This document shows, piece by piece, positions 8,354 to 16,407 of a DNA stretch of 64,000 bases. The translations under genes were made by a program, and so were the position numbers. Source of the DNA: Amycolatopsis keratiniphila subsp. keratiniphila (GTDB lineage Bacteria > Actinomycetota > Actinomycetes > Mycobacteriales > Pseudonocardiaceae). The notes below the pieces were generated by a model. The model had not been told where the DNA came from, searched no databases, and saw nothing but the letters and a program-made list of their open reading frames with translations. Every line of letters starts with the position of its first letter. Position 1 is the stretch's first letter. The stretch lies in contig NZ_LQMT02000039.1 in NCBI RefSeq assembly GCF_001620365.2, positions 277,767 to 341,766 on the forward strand, given 5' to 3'.

Positions 8354-8971
8354 GTGACCTCACATCTCGACGCCACCCGCGAGTCCTACGACACAGTCGC
8401 CGAGGACTACGCCGCGCTGATCGGCCCGCGCTTCGACCAGGAGCCGATCAGCCGCGCGATGCTGGCCGCGTTCGCCGAGCAGGTACGCGGGCCGGTCGCC
8501 GACGTCGGCTGCGGTCCCGGTCACGTCACCGCTCACCTGGCGTCGCTCGGCCTCGACGTCTCGGGTGTCGACTTGTCGCCGAAAATGATCGAGGTGGCTC
8601 GTCGTCAGTATCCTGACCAGCGGTTTTTCGTCGGCTCGATGACAGCCTTGGATTTCCGCGACGGCTCTTTGGGTGGTCTGGTCGCCTGGTGGTCGATCTT
8701 CCATCTACCGCCGGAGGTGCTCCCCGAGGTGTTCGCGGAGTTCCGCCGCACGCTCGCGCCCGGAGGCCGTCTCCTGGTCGGATTCCACGTCGGTGACGAG
8801 CGGCTGAGCCCGGAAACGGCGTACGGCCACCCGGTCAGCTACGACGCCTACCTGCTGGATCCCGGCCGGATCGCCGACCAGCTGGGCGAGGCCGGCTTCG
8901 AGGTCACCGCGCGGCTGACCATGGAAGGGAGGAAATGGCCACAAGCCTGTCTGTCCGCCCGCGCGGTTTGA
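8354..8971 (+). CDS. Class I SAM-dependent methyltransferase
   Basis: 205 residues, the small Rossmann methyltransferase type. Motif I VADVGCGPGHVTAHL binds the SAM carboxypropyl end, GVDLSPKMIEVAR gives the acidic residue for ribose, and LAPGGRLLVGFH is the post-IV strand. No extra substrate domain, so the methyl acceptor is unknown. GTG 8354 is preceded 8 bp upstream by TAGCGT (8340-8345), supporting a leaderless start; the frame is open far upstream only as a shadow of the preceding gene. Confidence 0.85.
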   Translation: MTSHLDATRESYDTVAEDYAALIGPRFDQEPISRAMLAAFAEQVRGPVADVGCGPGHVTAHLASLGLDVSGVDLSPKMIEVARRQYPDQRFFVGSMTALDFRDGSLGGLVAWWSIFHLPPEVLPEVFAEFRRTLAPGGRLLVGFHVGDERLSPETAYGHPVSYDAYLLDPGRIADQLGEAGFEVTARLTMEGRKWPQACLSARAV

Positions 8972-8979
8972 CGCGCGGG
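8958..8979 (+). terminator. Hairpin over methyltransferase stop codon
   Basis: CCCGCGCG and CGCGCGGG arms with a 6-nt loop containing part of the TGA stop; flanking GTCCG/CGGAC can extend the stem. No U-tract. Confidence 0.4.
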
Positions 8980-9024
8980 CCGCGGACCTGATCTCCTGCG
9001 CACGCAACCGAGCCGGGCGGGGCC

Positions 9025-10752
9025 ATGACGCAGACGAACACGACCACGGGTGAGAACACGCCCGACTGGCCTTCGCGCGCCTGGTTCCGCCGGCCGTCGA
9101 CCTGGACGTGGTTCGGGTTCGGCCTGGTGCTGATGGTCTACGCCGACCTGGCCTGGCGCCGTCGCTGGATGAGCGATGACGGGCTGATCGTGCTGCGCAC
9201 GGTTCGCCAGATCCTCGCCGGCAACGGGCCGGTGTTCAACATCGGCGAACGCGTCGAGACGAACACCAGTCCTTTGTGGACGGCGGTGCTGAGCGTGCTC
9301 GGGCTGCTTCCCGGCGTGCCGCTGGAGTGGATCTCCGTGGTCACCGGGCTGGTCTTCTCGGTCGCCGGGCTGTTCTTCGGCCTGGACGGCGCCCGGCGGC
9401 TCTACCAGCCGCTGGCGTTCCACGGACTCGCGCCCGCCGGGGCGCTGGTGGTCTGCGCGCTGCCGCCGTTCCGTGACTTCGCGACGTCCGGGCTGGAAAC
9501 CGGCCTGATCACGTTGTGGCTGGGCGGCACCTGGTGGCTGCTCGTCCGCCGTTCGTCCACAATGGACGATCTGCGGACCTGGCCGGTCGCGGTGGTCGCC
9601 GGGCTCGGGCCGTTGGTGCGGCCGGACCTCGCGCTCTTCAGCGTCGTCGCCTTGGTGGCGCTGCTCGTGCTGGTGCGGCCGGGACGCCGTCGTGCGCTGG
9701 GTCTGCTGGCCGCGGCGGGTGCGCTCCCGTTGGCGTATCAGGTGTTCCGCATGGGCTACTACGGTCTGCTGACACCGAACACCGCCCTGGTCAAGGAAGC
9801 GTCGGAGGCGAACTGGGCCCGCGGCTGGGCCTACCTGGTCGATCTCGTCCAGCCGTACTGGTTGTGGCTCCCGCTGCTGGTGCTCGCCGCCGCGGCCGTC
9901 ACGGTTTCGTCCACTGTGGACAAGACGTTCGTGGTGCTCACCGCGGTCCCGCTCGTCGGCGCGGTGCTGCTCGCGGGGTACGTGATCCGCGTCGGCGGGG
10001 ATTTCATGCACGGCCGCATGCTGCTTCCTGCGCTGTTCTGCCTGCTGTTGCCCGTGCTGGCCTTACCGGTGACGAGACTGACCGTGGTGTTCCTGGTCGT
10101 CGTCGGGGTCTGGGCGTTGGTGGCCGCCGCGTCGCTTCGTCCGGCGTCCTCGGCTTCTCCGCGCGCCGTCGGCGTCACGGACGAGCGAGCGTTCTGGTCG
10201 CGGTCGACCGGGCACGAACACCCGGTCCTGGCCGCCGACTACGCCGACCACCCGCTGATGCCGTCGGCGCTGGACGCCGTCCACGGCGCGACCGGCCCGG
10301 CGGTGCTTGTCCAGGACTACGCGACCAGGCGCTGGTACGCGTACCCGACGGACCGGCCGTACGTGACCGTCGCGGCGGACAGCATGGGCGCCCTCGGCCT
10401 GCTGATCCCGCTCGACATGCGGCTGCGCGACGGCTACGGCCTCGCCAACCCGTTCGCCGCGCATTCGACTTCGCTCCCCAACGGCCGCCCCGGTCACCAG
10501 AAATGGCTGCCGCCGGTCTGGGAACTGGCGAACTCCGCCCGGCTCCCGATCGCCGAGGGCGGCCCGGCCCGCGCCGAGGACGTCGCCGCCGCCCGCGCCG
10601 CCCTCGACTGCCCGGCCCTCCGCGCGATCGACGCTTCGGTACGCGACCCGCTCACCGCCGCCCGCTTCGCGGACAACTTCGCCGGTTCGTTCACGCGCGG
10701 TTCCGTACGGTTCCCGCGGGTGGTGACCCCTCCCGTCGTGTGCGCCCCCTGA
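9025..10752 (+). CDS. aftB: AftB-like terminal arabinofuranosyltransferase (GT-C fold membrane protein)
   Basis: 575 residues with about nine membrane segments and a soluble C-terminal third (from about residue 375). The first periplasmic loop has WRRRWMSDDGLIVLR with paired acidic residues near position 51, then NIGERVETNTSPLW, the hallmark of the AftB (Rv3805c) family also annotated as ZomB. These enzymes use decaprenyl-phospho-arabinose to cap arabinan chains of arabinogalactan and lipoarabinomannan outside the membrane. That fits an organism with an arabinogalactan wall. ATG 9025 has GGGCGGGG just upstream. The stop codon is fused to the first unit of the 21-bp repeat array. Confidence 0.8.
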   Translation: MTQTNTTTGENTPDWPSRAWFRRPSTWTWFGFGLVLMVYADLAWRRRWMSDDGLIVLRTVRQILAGNGPVFNIGERVETNTSPLWTAVLSVLGLLPGVPLEWISVVTGLVFSVAGLFFGLDGARRLYQPLAFHGLAPAGALVVCALPPFRDFATSGLETGLITLWLGGTWWLLVRRSSTMDDLRTWPVAVVAGLGPLVRPDLALFSVVALVALLVLVRPGRRRALGLLAAAGALPLAYQVFRMGYYGLLTPNTALVKEASEANWARGWAYLVDLVQPYWLWLPLLVLAAAAVTVSSTVDKTFVVLTAVPLVGAVLLAGYVIRVGGDFMHGRMLLPALFCLLLPVLALPVTRLTVVFLVVVGVWALVAAASLRPASSASPRAVGVTDERAFWSRSTGHEHPVLAADYADHPLMPSALDAVHGATGPAVLVQDYATRRWYAYPTDRPYVTVAADSMGALGLLIPLDMRLRDGYGLANPFAAHSTSLPNGRPGHQKWLPPVWELANSARLPIAEGGPARAEDVAAARAALDCPALRAIDASVRDPLTAARFADNFAGSFTRGSVRFPRVVTPPVVCAP

Positions 10753-10856
10753 TCACGCGAGTTACGCCTCCAATCACGCGAGTTCGCCCTCCAATCACGT
10801 GAGTTCGCTTCCCAATCACGCGAGACACGCTTTCGATCACGTGAGGCCGCCGTACT
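10752..10856 (+). repeat. Five tandem 21-bp repeats
   Basis: ATCACG begins at 10752, 10773, 10794, 10815 and 10836, an exact 21-bp period. The first three units read roughly ATCACGYGAGTTCGCCTCCA; the last two diverge after ATCACGYGAG. The array spans the whole gap between the AftB-like stop codon and the SDR promoter. A related inverted copy lies at 26022-26056. 21 bp is two helical turns, so bound proteins would sit on one DNA face. Confidence 0.85.
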
Positions 10857-10868
10857 AGCGTGGCGGCC

Positions 10869-11555
10869 ATGGCTGATCTCCCCCTGGCTCTCGTCACCGG
10901 CGCCACCCGCGGCATCGGTGCCGCGGTCGCCCGCGCGCTCGCTCCGACCCACCGGCTGCTGCTCGGCGGTCGCGATGCCGACGCGCTCGGCGAGCTCGCG
11001 GGCACGCTGCCCGACGCCCGGCCGTGGCCGATCGACCTCACCGACGACGAGGCACTGGAAACGGCGACGGCCGAATTCGGCGAGCTGGACGTGCTGGTGC
11101 ACTCCGCGGGCGTGGCACGGCTCGGCACGGTCGAGACCGCGACCGACGCCGACTGGCGGGCGAACTTCGAGGTCAACGTGCTCGGGGTGGTCACGCTGAC
11201 CAGGCGGCTGCTGCCCGCGCTGCGTGCTTCGAAGGGGCACGTCGTCGTGATCAACTCGGGCGCCGGGCACAACGCCCGCCCGGGCTGGGGCCCGTACGCC
11301 GCGAGCAAGTTCGCCGTCCGCGCCTTCGCCGACTCGCTGCGGGAGGAGGAGTCCACGCTTCGGGTGACGTCGATCTACCCCGGCCGCACGGACACCGAAA
11401 TGCAGCAGGCGATCATCGCCGACGAAGGCCGCGCCTACGAGCCGGAACGCTTCCTGCGCCCCGAATCGGTGGCGTCCGCCGTCCTCGCCGCGGTCTCCGC
11501 GACCGGAGACGCGCACCCGACCGAGGTGACCCTCCGGCCGCGGGGCCTGGTGTAA
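10869..11555 (+). CDS. Short-chain dehydrogenase/reductase
   Basis: 228 residues. N-terminal TGATRGIGAAVA is the TGxxxGxG dinucleotide site, HSAGVA the NAG-type structural motif, INSGAG the catalytic serine strand and YAASK the catalytic Tyr/Lys pair. Classical SDR oxidoreductase using NAD(P)H; substrate unknown. ATG 10869 lies 7 bp after a TAGCGT -10 box (10856-10861), so the mRNA is probably leaderless and the GTG at 10860 is less likely. It ends in convergent orientation to the amidohydrolase, separated by repeat cassette A. Confidence 0.85.
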   Translation: MADLPLALVTGATRGIGAAVARALAPTHRLLLGGRDADALGELAGTLPDARPWPIDLTDDEALETATAEFGELDVLVHSAGVARLGTVETATDADWRANFEVNVLGVVTLTRRLLPALRASKGHVVVINSGAGHNARPGWGPYAASKFAVRAFADSLREEESTLRVTSIYPGRTDTEMQQAIIADEGRAYEPERFLRPESVASAVLAAVSATGDAHPTEVTLRPRGLV

Positions 11556-11589
11556 CGCGGCTCCGCTCGCCCGCCGCCAGCTCGCGGTG

Positions 11590-11784
11590 TGCGCCCAATG
11601 TGGCATTAGGGGCGCTCAACGTCCCCAATGCCACATTGGGCGCACGAGCCCAGTTGTCCACAGCCCCGCCCCATTGTGGACAACCAGCCCCTGAGCAGCA
11701 CTTTTCCGCAGGCCCCGCCCTCGACCCCCGATAGACTGGCTTCGGGGCCGCCCCCTGGGACGGGTGGGGGGCTGGGTAGGTGAG
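11590..11784. repeat. Composite intergenic cassette, copy A
   Basis: Three parts in order. An inverted repeat with 18-bp perfect arms (11590-11607, 11627-11644) and a GCTCAACGTCCC loop. An inverted pair of consensus DnaA-box-like 9-mers, TTGTCCACA (11654-11662) and TGTGGACAA (11675-11683). A GC-rich tail starting CGATAGACTGG (11738) and running through GGGTGGGGGG to the stop codon of the amidohydrolase. The same parts in the same order recur at 40598-40780 (reversed) and 45682-45870. Confidence 0.75.
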
Positions 11785-13092
11785 TTAAGAGCGAAGGCGT
11801 GCGGAGGTGTCGGCGACTTCGGCTTGCACCTGGGCGCGGTCCACCCGCAGGGATTCGCCGTCGCCGACGACCTGTTCGCCGGCCACCCAGACGTCGCGCA
11901 CGCGGCGCGAGCCCGCGGCCCACACCAGGTTCGAGAGCAGCTGCACGTCCGGCACGTCGATGCCTGCCGCGAAGGCCGGGTCGTCGAGGTCGACGTGCAC
12001 CATATCCGCCCACCGGCCGGTTTCCAGCGCGCCGATGTCGGTCCGGCCCAGCGCGTCCGCGCCGCCGCGGGTGCCGAGCAGGAACGCGTCTGCCGCGGTC
12101 AGCACGGTCGAGTCGCCGGTCGCGAGCCGCGCGAACATCGCCGAGAGCTGCAGTTCCTCCCACAGGTCGATGTCGTCGTTCGACGCCGGGCCGTCCGTGC
12201 CGAGCCCGATGGCGACGCCCGCCTTTCGCAGCTCCGTCACGCGCGCGATGCCCGAAGCGAGCTTCGCGTTCGAGCCCGGGCAGTGCGCCATGCCGACACC
12301 ACGCGCGGCGAACAGCGCGATGTCCTCGTCGGACAGGTGGATGGCGTGCGCGGCCAGCGTCCGGCCCCGCAGCATCCCGACCTTCTCCAGCAGCGCAGGC
12401 ACCGAGCCGTGCGCCTCACGCTGCTTGACGTCTTCGAGCGCCGCCTCGGCCACGTGGATCTGCACCAGCGCGCCCCGCTCGGCCGCCGATTCCGCGGTCG
12501 CCCGCAGCGCCTCCTCGTTCAGCATGTACGCCGAGTGCGGCCCGTAGCCGACCTCGATCCGCTCGCCCGGCCCGAACCGCAGGCCGTCGGTGTCGATCCA
12601 GCGTTCGATGCTCGTCAGCATCGCGCGCCAGTCCATCCCGGGCAGCTCCATGATCGGCGGGCCCAGCACCACGCGGCCACCGGTGGTGAGCACCGCGTCG
12701 GCGAGCTGCTCACCTTCGAAATACATCTCCGCGCTGGTCGTGACACCGTGCCGCAGCATCTCGACCGAGCCCAGCAGCATGCCGGTGCGGATGTCGGCCG
12801 GCTTCAGCTTCGCTTCGGTCGGCCAGATGATCTCGGTCAGCCACGGCAGCAGCGGCAGGTCGCCGCCCATCCCGCGCAACAGCGTCATCGGGCTGTGCGC
12901 GTGCGCGTTGACCAGACCGGGCAGGAGGATGCCGCTCAACCGGGTCACGGGAGCGGAAGTTCCGGGCGCCTCGGAAGCGGGACCGACATGGGCGATACGC
13001 CCCGCCTCGTCCACGTCGACCACGGCGTCACGCAGCAACGAGCAGGCGGGGTCGGCGGGGAGAACGACGGGAGCGTGGAAACGGCGTTGCAT
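11785..13092 (-). CDS. Amidohydrolase, SAH/MTA deaminase-like
   Basis: 435 residues in the metal-dependent amidohydrolase fold. NAHAHSPMTLLRGMGGDLPL carries the HxH zinc ligands (H64, H66), IHVAE and LAAHAIHLSD give further histidines, and LGTDGPASNDDIDLWEEL holds the catalytic aspartate. This order and spacing is that of S-adenosylhomocysteine/methylthioadenosine deaminases and chlorohydrolase relatives, so cytosolic deamination of an adenosine- or guanine-type substrate is likely. ATG 13092 follows TAAGCT by 6 bp, a leaderless start. Stands alone, 15 bp upstream of nothing co-directional; the response regulator behind it ends 16 bp away. Confidence 0.8.
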   Translation of the reverse strand: MQRRFHAPVVLPADPACSLLRDAVVDVDEAGRIAHVGPASEAPGTSAPVTRLSGILLPGLVNAHAHSPMTLLRGMGGDLPLLPWLTEIIWPTEAKLKPADIRTGMLLGSVEMLRHGVTTSAEMYFEGEQLADAVLTTGGRVVLGPPIMELPGMDWRAMLTSIERWIDTDGLRFGPGERIEVGYGPHSAYMLNEEALRATAESAAERGALVQIHVAEAALEDVKQREAHGSVPALLEKVGMLRGRTLAAHAIHLSDEDIALFAARGVGMAHCPGSNAKLASGIARVTELRKAGVAIGLGTDGPASNDDIDLWEELQLSAMFARLATGDSTVLTAADAFLLGTRGGADALGRTDIGALETGRWADMVHVDLDDPAFAAGIDVPDVQLLSNLVWAAGSRRVRDVWVAGEQVVGDGESLRVDRAQVQAEVADTSARLRS

Positions 13093-13107
13093 GACCCGAG
13101 CTTACGG

Positions 13108-13758
13108 TCACTCCACGACGCCACTCCGCCACGCCCACGCCGCGATCTCCACCCGGTTCCGCGCACCGACCTTCCCCTGCACAGAGGCCAGATGCGTCTT
13201 CACCGTCGACAGCGACAGGAACAGCTCCGCCCCGATCTCGGTGTTCGTCAGCCCCTTCGCGGCCGCCTTCACGACGTCCAGCTCCCGCGCGGTCAGCGGC
13301 TCCGAAGGCGGGCTGACGTCGCGCTTCACCGCACCGCCGTCGAAATGCTTCAGCAGCCGGACGGTGATCTGCGGCGAGACCAGCGCGTCCCCACGCGCCG
13401 CCGCGCGCACGGCTTCGATCAGCAGCGCCGGCCCGGCGTCCTTCAGCAGAAAACCGCTCGCACCGTTCCGCAGCGCGGTGTGCACGTATTCGTCGAGGTC
13501 GAACGTCGTGACCACCACCACCTTCAGCGGATCGGTGACGTCCGGGCCCGCCAGCTGCTTGGTGACCTCGAGCCCGTCGATGCCGGGCATACGGATGTCC
13601 AGCAGGCAGACGTCCGGCCGCAGTTCGCGCGCCTTCGCGACCGCCGAGACGCCGTCCGCCACGTCGGCGACCACCTCGATGTCGTCCTGCGCGTCCAGGA
13701 TCATCCGGAAGCCGATCCGCACCATGTCCTGGTCGTCGGCGATCAATACCCGGATCAC
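13108..13758 (-). CDS. NarL/LuxR-type response regulator
   Basis: 216 residues. The receiver domain has the acidic pair in IADDQD, the phosphorylatable Asp in LLDIRMPG, TTFDLDEY and the conserved Lys in FLLKDAG. The C-terminal LuxR helix-turn-helix (LTARELDVVKAAAKGLTNTEI...STVKTHL) binds DNA. Its ATG overlaps the kinase stop by 4 bp, so the pair is translationally coupled. The divergent MacB-like transporter is the most likely target (inference from position). Confidence 0.95.
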   Translation of the reverse strand: MIRVLIADDQDMVRIGFRMILDAQDDIEVVADVADGVSAVAKARELRPDVCLLDIRMPGIDGLEVTKQLAGPDVTDPLKVVVVTTFDLDEYVHTALRNGASGFLLKDAGPALLIEAVRAAARGDALVSPQITVRLLKHFDGGAVKRDVSPPSEPLTARELDVVKAAAKGLTNTEIGAELFLSLSTVKTHLASVQGKVGARNRVEIAAWAWRSGVVE

Positions 13759-15530
13759 TCTTCTCCTTCAAGTGGTAGCCACGCTTCGACGCGCCATCCG
13801 CCGCCCGGCGCCCGTCCGGCGGAGAGCCGGCCGTGCAGCAGGGCGACCCGTTCGCGCATGCCGATCAGACCGTAGCCGCCCGACCCGCCCGCCGGACGAC
13901 GCTGGGGCTCCTGTCCGTCATCGGTCACCTGGAGGTGCAGTTCGTTCCCACTCACCTCGGCGATGACCAGCGCCTCCTTCGCCCCCGACGCGTGCTTGCC
14001 GACGTTCGTCAGCGACTCCTGCACCAGCCGCAACGCCGACCGCCCGACCTCGTGCGGCACGTTCGACGGCAGTTCGAGCTTCATCGACGTCTTCACACCG
14101 TGGTTCGACCGTTCGATCAACGTCCGCAGGTCGGCGGCGAGATCGGTGGTGGCCTGTTCGCTGAACTCGCTGCTCCCGGCCGGGGCGTCGCCGCGCATGC
14201 TCCGCACGAGCCGCCGCATCGCCGCCAGCGCCTCCACCCCGGCGTCCTCGATCCGGCCCATCGCCTCGACCGCGACCTGCGGATTCTTCTCGCCCATCAT
14301 CTTCGCCGCCTGCGCCTGCACGACGATCCCGGTCACGTGGTGGGCGACCACGTCGTGCAGTTCCCGCGCCAGCGCCATCCGTTCCGACGTCTGCGCGTCG
14401 GTGATCGCCGACTGGATGACCTGCGTGCGTTCCGAATCCCGCGAACGCAACGCCAGACCGACCGCCACCGAGATGCCGAGCAGCAGCACCGCGGCCACGG
14501 CGAGACCGGCGATCTCGTCCGGGTCGGTCATCAGCTTGGGGCCCGGCCGTTTGGTGTTGAGGATCGAGGCGACGGCGACCACGGCCGAAAGCCCCACGAT
14601 CCGGGACACGGCCTTGCTCAGCCCGACCGCCCGGACCAGGGTGACGACCAGCCCCATCCCCGCGACGATCTGCGTCCCCGGTACCCCGCCGGGCGTGGCG
14701 TAGTCGTAGCGGAGCCGGAGGAACGGCGTCACCAGCGCCGAAAGCAGCATGACCGCGGTGAGCGCGACCATCGCGTCGGCGGGCCGCCGCGGCGCCGCGA
14801 CCGCGATGATCGCCGCCACGATCGAGCAGACCAGGATCGGGAAGCCGTGCGCGCCGCTCTCATAGGTGAAGCCGAACTCCAGGAGCAGCGCCACACCCAG
14901 CAGACCGATGAGCGGCCACTGGCCCATCACCAGCTTGTTGAGCTTCTGCAGCTTCTCGTAGCGTCTCGGATTCGCCGCGCGGTCGCGCCCGGGGATCGCG
15001 AAGAGCAGCGTGCCGCCCAGCAGGATGCCGCCGAAAAGCATCGCCTGCGCCATGGTGCCGTTCGACTCGCTGCCGTAGTAGTACCGGCCCGACACCGCGG
15101 TCAACGTGGCCAGCACCAGACCCGAGATCACGGCCAAGGCGACCCCCGGCCGCGTCCGGCGCGCGGCGTAGAACAGGATCTCGACCCCCGCCACCACCTC
15201 GGTGATGGACAGATGCGCGAGCACGCTCGAGTAGGTCGGGATGTTGAAGTACCGGACGACCAGCGTGTACGCCACCAGCACGACCGAGGCCGCGACAGCG
15301 GCGACGGCGGCCCGTTTCTGCGCCCAGAGCGCGCAGAACACCATCGCGAAGATGCCGGGGAACAGCAGGAGGTCGATGCCGCGCGGCCCCGTGTCGTCGA
15401 AAGCCGCGTCGGTCACGAAGACCAGGTCGAACACGAGCGCGGCCAGCAGGACGACGGCGGGCATGCCGATACGTCGCGCGAGCGCACTCACCCGCGCGGG
15501 GAACTTGTTCTGGGCCGGACCTGCTGTCAC
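13755..15530 (-). CDS. Membrane sensor histidine kinase (HisKA_3 type)
   Basis: 591 residues. About ten hydrophobic segments fill residues 20-355, with no large extracellular domain, which suggests intramembrane sensing. The HisKA_3 dimerisation helix ERMALARELHDVVAHHVTGI carries the phospho-accepting His, followed by the NarX-type HATPase with SALRLVQESLTNVGKHA (N box) and GYGLIGMRERV (G box). GTG 15530 follows TACCGT by 6 bp, supporting a leaderless start. Cotranscribed with the response regulator; divergent from an ABC transporter of the MacB/BceAB architecture, the usual partner of envelope-stress kinases. Confidence 0.92.
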   Translation of the reverse strand: MTAGPAQNKFPARVSALARRIGMPAVVLLAALVFDLVFVTDAAFDDTGPRGIDLLLFPGIFAMVFCALWAQKRAAVAAVAASVVLVAYTLVVRYFNIPTYSSVLAHLSITEVVAGVEILFYAARRTRPGVALAVISGLVLATLTAVSGRYYYGSESNGTMAQAMLFGGILLGGTLLFAIPGRDRAANPRRYEKLQKLNKLVMGQWPLIGLLGVALLLEFGFTYESGAHGFPILVCSIVAAIIAVAAPRRPADAMVALTAVMLLSALVTPFLRLRYDYATPGGVPGTQIVAGMGLVVTLVRAVGLSKAVSRIVGLSAVVAVASILNTKRPGPKLMTDPDEIAGLAVAAVLLLGISVAVGLALRSRDSERTQVIQSAITDAQTSERMALARELHDVVAHHVTGIVVQAQAAKMMGEKNPQVAVEAMGRIEDAGVEALAAMRRLVRSMRGDAPAGSSEFSEQATTDLAADLRTLIERSNHGVKTSMKLELPSNVPHEVGRSALRLVQESLTNVGKHASGAKEALVIAEVSGNELHLQVTDDGQEPQRRPAGGSGGYGLIGMRERVALLHGRLSAGRAPGGGWRVEAWLPLEGEE

Positions 15531-15567
15531 ACCGTGACGGTAGAGGATCGGCCGCCGTCCGCACCTT

Positions 15568-15602
15568 GGCCGACCGGCCCGAGCCGGGTCGGCCGATCGG
15601 CC
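15568..15602. promoter_or_regulatory. Overlapping palindromes in divergent kinase/ABC promoter region
   Basis: GGCCGACC and GGTCGGCC (15568-15594) form one dyad, and the perfect 12-bp palindrome GGCCGATCGGCC (15591-15602) overlaps its end. Located midway between the leaderless kinase promoter and the ABC operon. Possible response-regulator or repressor site. Confidence 0.4.
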
Positions 15603-15711
15603 GATGCGCGGGTGATCAGCACTGGCCGTCTGCCCGAAGTGGACACAGGTGGTTCACCGCGAAGCTCTTTCCCGAAGCAGAACACACAGTGACTGACTAG
15701 GGAGAATCACG

Positions 15712-16407
15712 GTGGTGGATCCACAGTGGACAGGGCAGCCGGTGCTTTCGGGCCGGGGGCTGGTGAAGCGGTACGGCACACAGCACGCGCTGGCCGGGAT
15801 CGACATCGACATCCAGCCGGGTGACGCGGTCGCCATCGTCGGGCCCTCCGGCTCGGGCAAGACCTCCCTGCTGCACGTGCTCGCCGGCATCCTCCGCGCC
15901 GACTCCGGGCAGATCTTCCTGGCCGGCCAGCGCGTCGACCAGCTCAACGAGCGCAAGCGCAGCGAACTGCGGCGCACCGAGTTCGGCTTCGTGTTCCAGT
16001 CCGGGATGCTCGTCGCCGAACTGAGCGCCGAGGAGAACGTCGCCCTGCCGTCGCTGCTGGGTGGCAAGGGCCGCAAGGAATCCATCGAAGCCGGCCGCGA
16101 ATGGCTGGCGAAGCTCGGCCTCGCGGGCAAGGAGAAGCGCCGCCCCGGCGAGCTTTCCGGCGGTGAGGCGCAACGCGTCGCGATCGCCCGTGCGCTGACG
16201 CACCGGCCGAAGGTGATCTTCGCCGACGAGCCGACCGGCGCACTCGACACCCGCACCGGCCGCGCCACCATGGACGCGCTGCTCGCCGCGGCCGCCGACA
16301 GCGGCGCCGCGGTGATCGTGGTGACCCACGACCGCGAGCTCGCCGAAGCCATGCCCCGCACCGTCTCCATCCGGGACGGCCTGATCGCGACGAGGCTGGC
16401 CGCCTGA
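15712..16407 (+). CDS. ABC transporter ATP-binding protein (MacB/LolD type)
   Basis: 231 residues. Walker A GPSGSGKTSLLHVL, Q-loop FVFQSG, signature LSGGEAQRVAIARAL, Walker B VIFADEPTGALD and the H-loop VTHD are all present and in family spacing. It powers the FtsX-like permease encoded next, whose ATG overlaps its TGA by one base. GTG 15712 has GGAG 7 bp upstream. The divergent two-component system probably controls it. Likely role: export or sensing of envelope-active compounds. Confidence 0.93.
   Translation: MVDPQWTGQPVLSGRGLVKRYGTQHALAGIDIDIQPGDAVAIVGPSGSGKTSLLHVLAGILRADSGQIFLAGQRVDQLNERKRSELRRTEFGFVFQSGMLVAELSAEENVALPSLLGGKGRKESIEAGREWLAKLGLAGKEKRRPGELSGGEAQRVAIARALTHRPKVIFADEPTGALDTRTGRATMDALLAAAADSGAAVIVVTHDRELAEAMPRTVSIRDGLIATRLAA

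Noticed and set aside
10860..10868. GTG start 9 bp upstream of the SDR ATG
   Set aside because: The -10 box spans 10856-10861, so this codon would lie in or before the transcript start.
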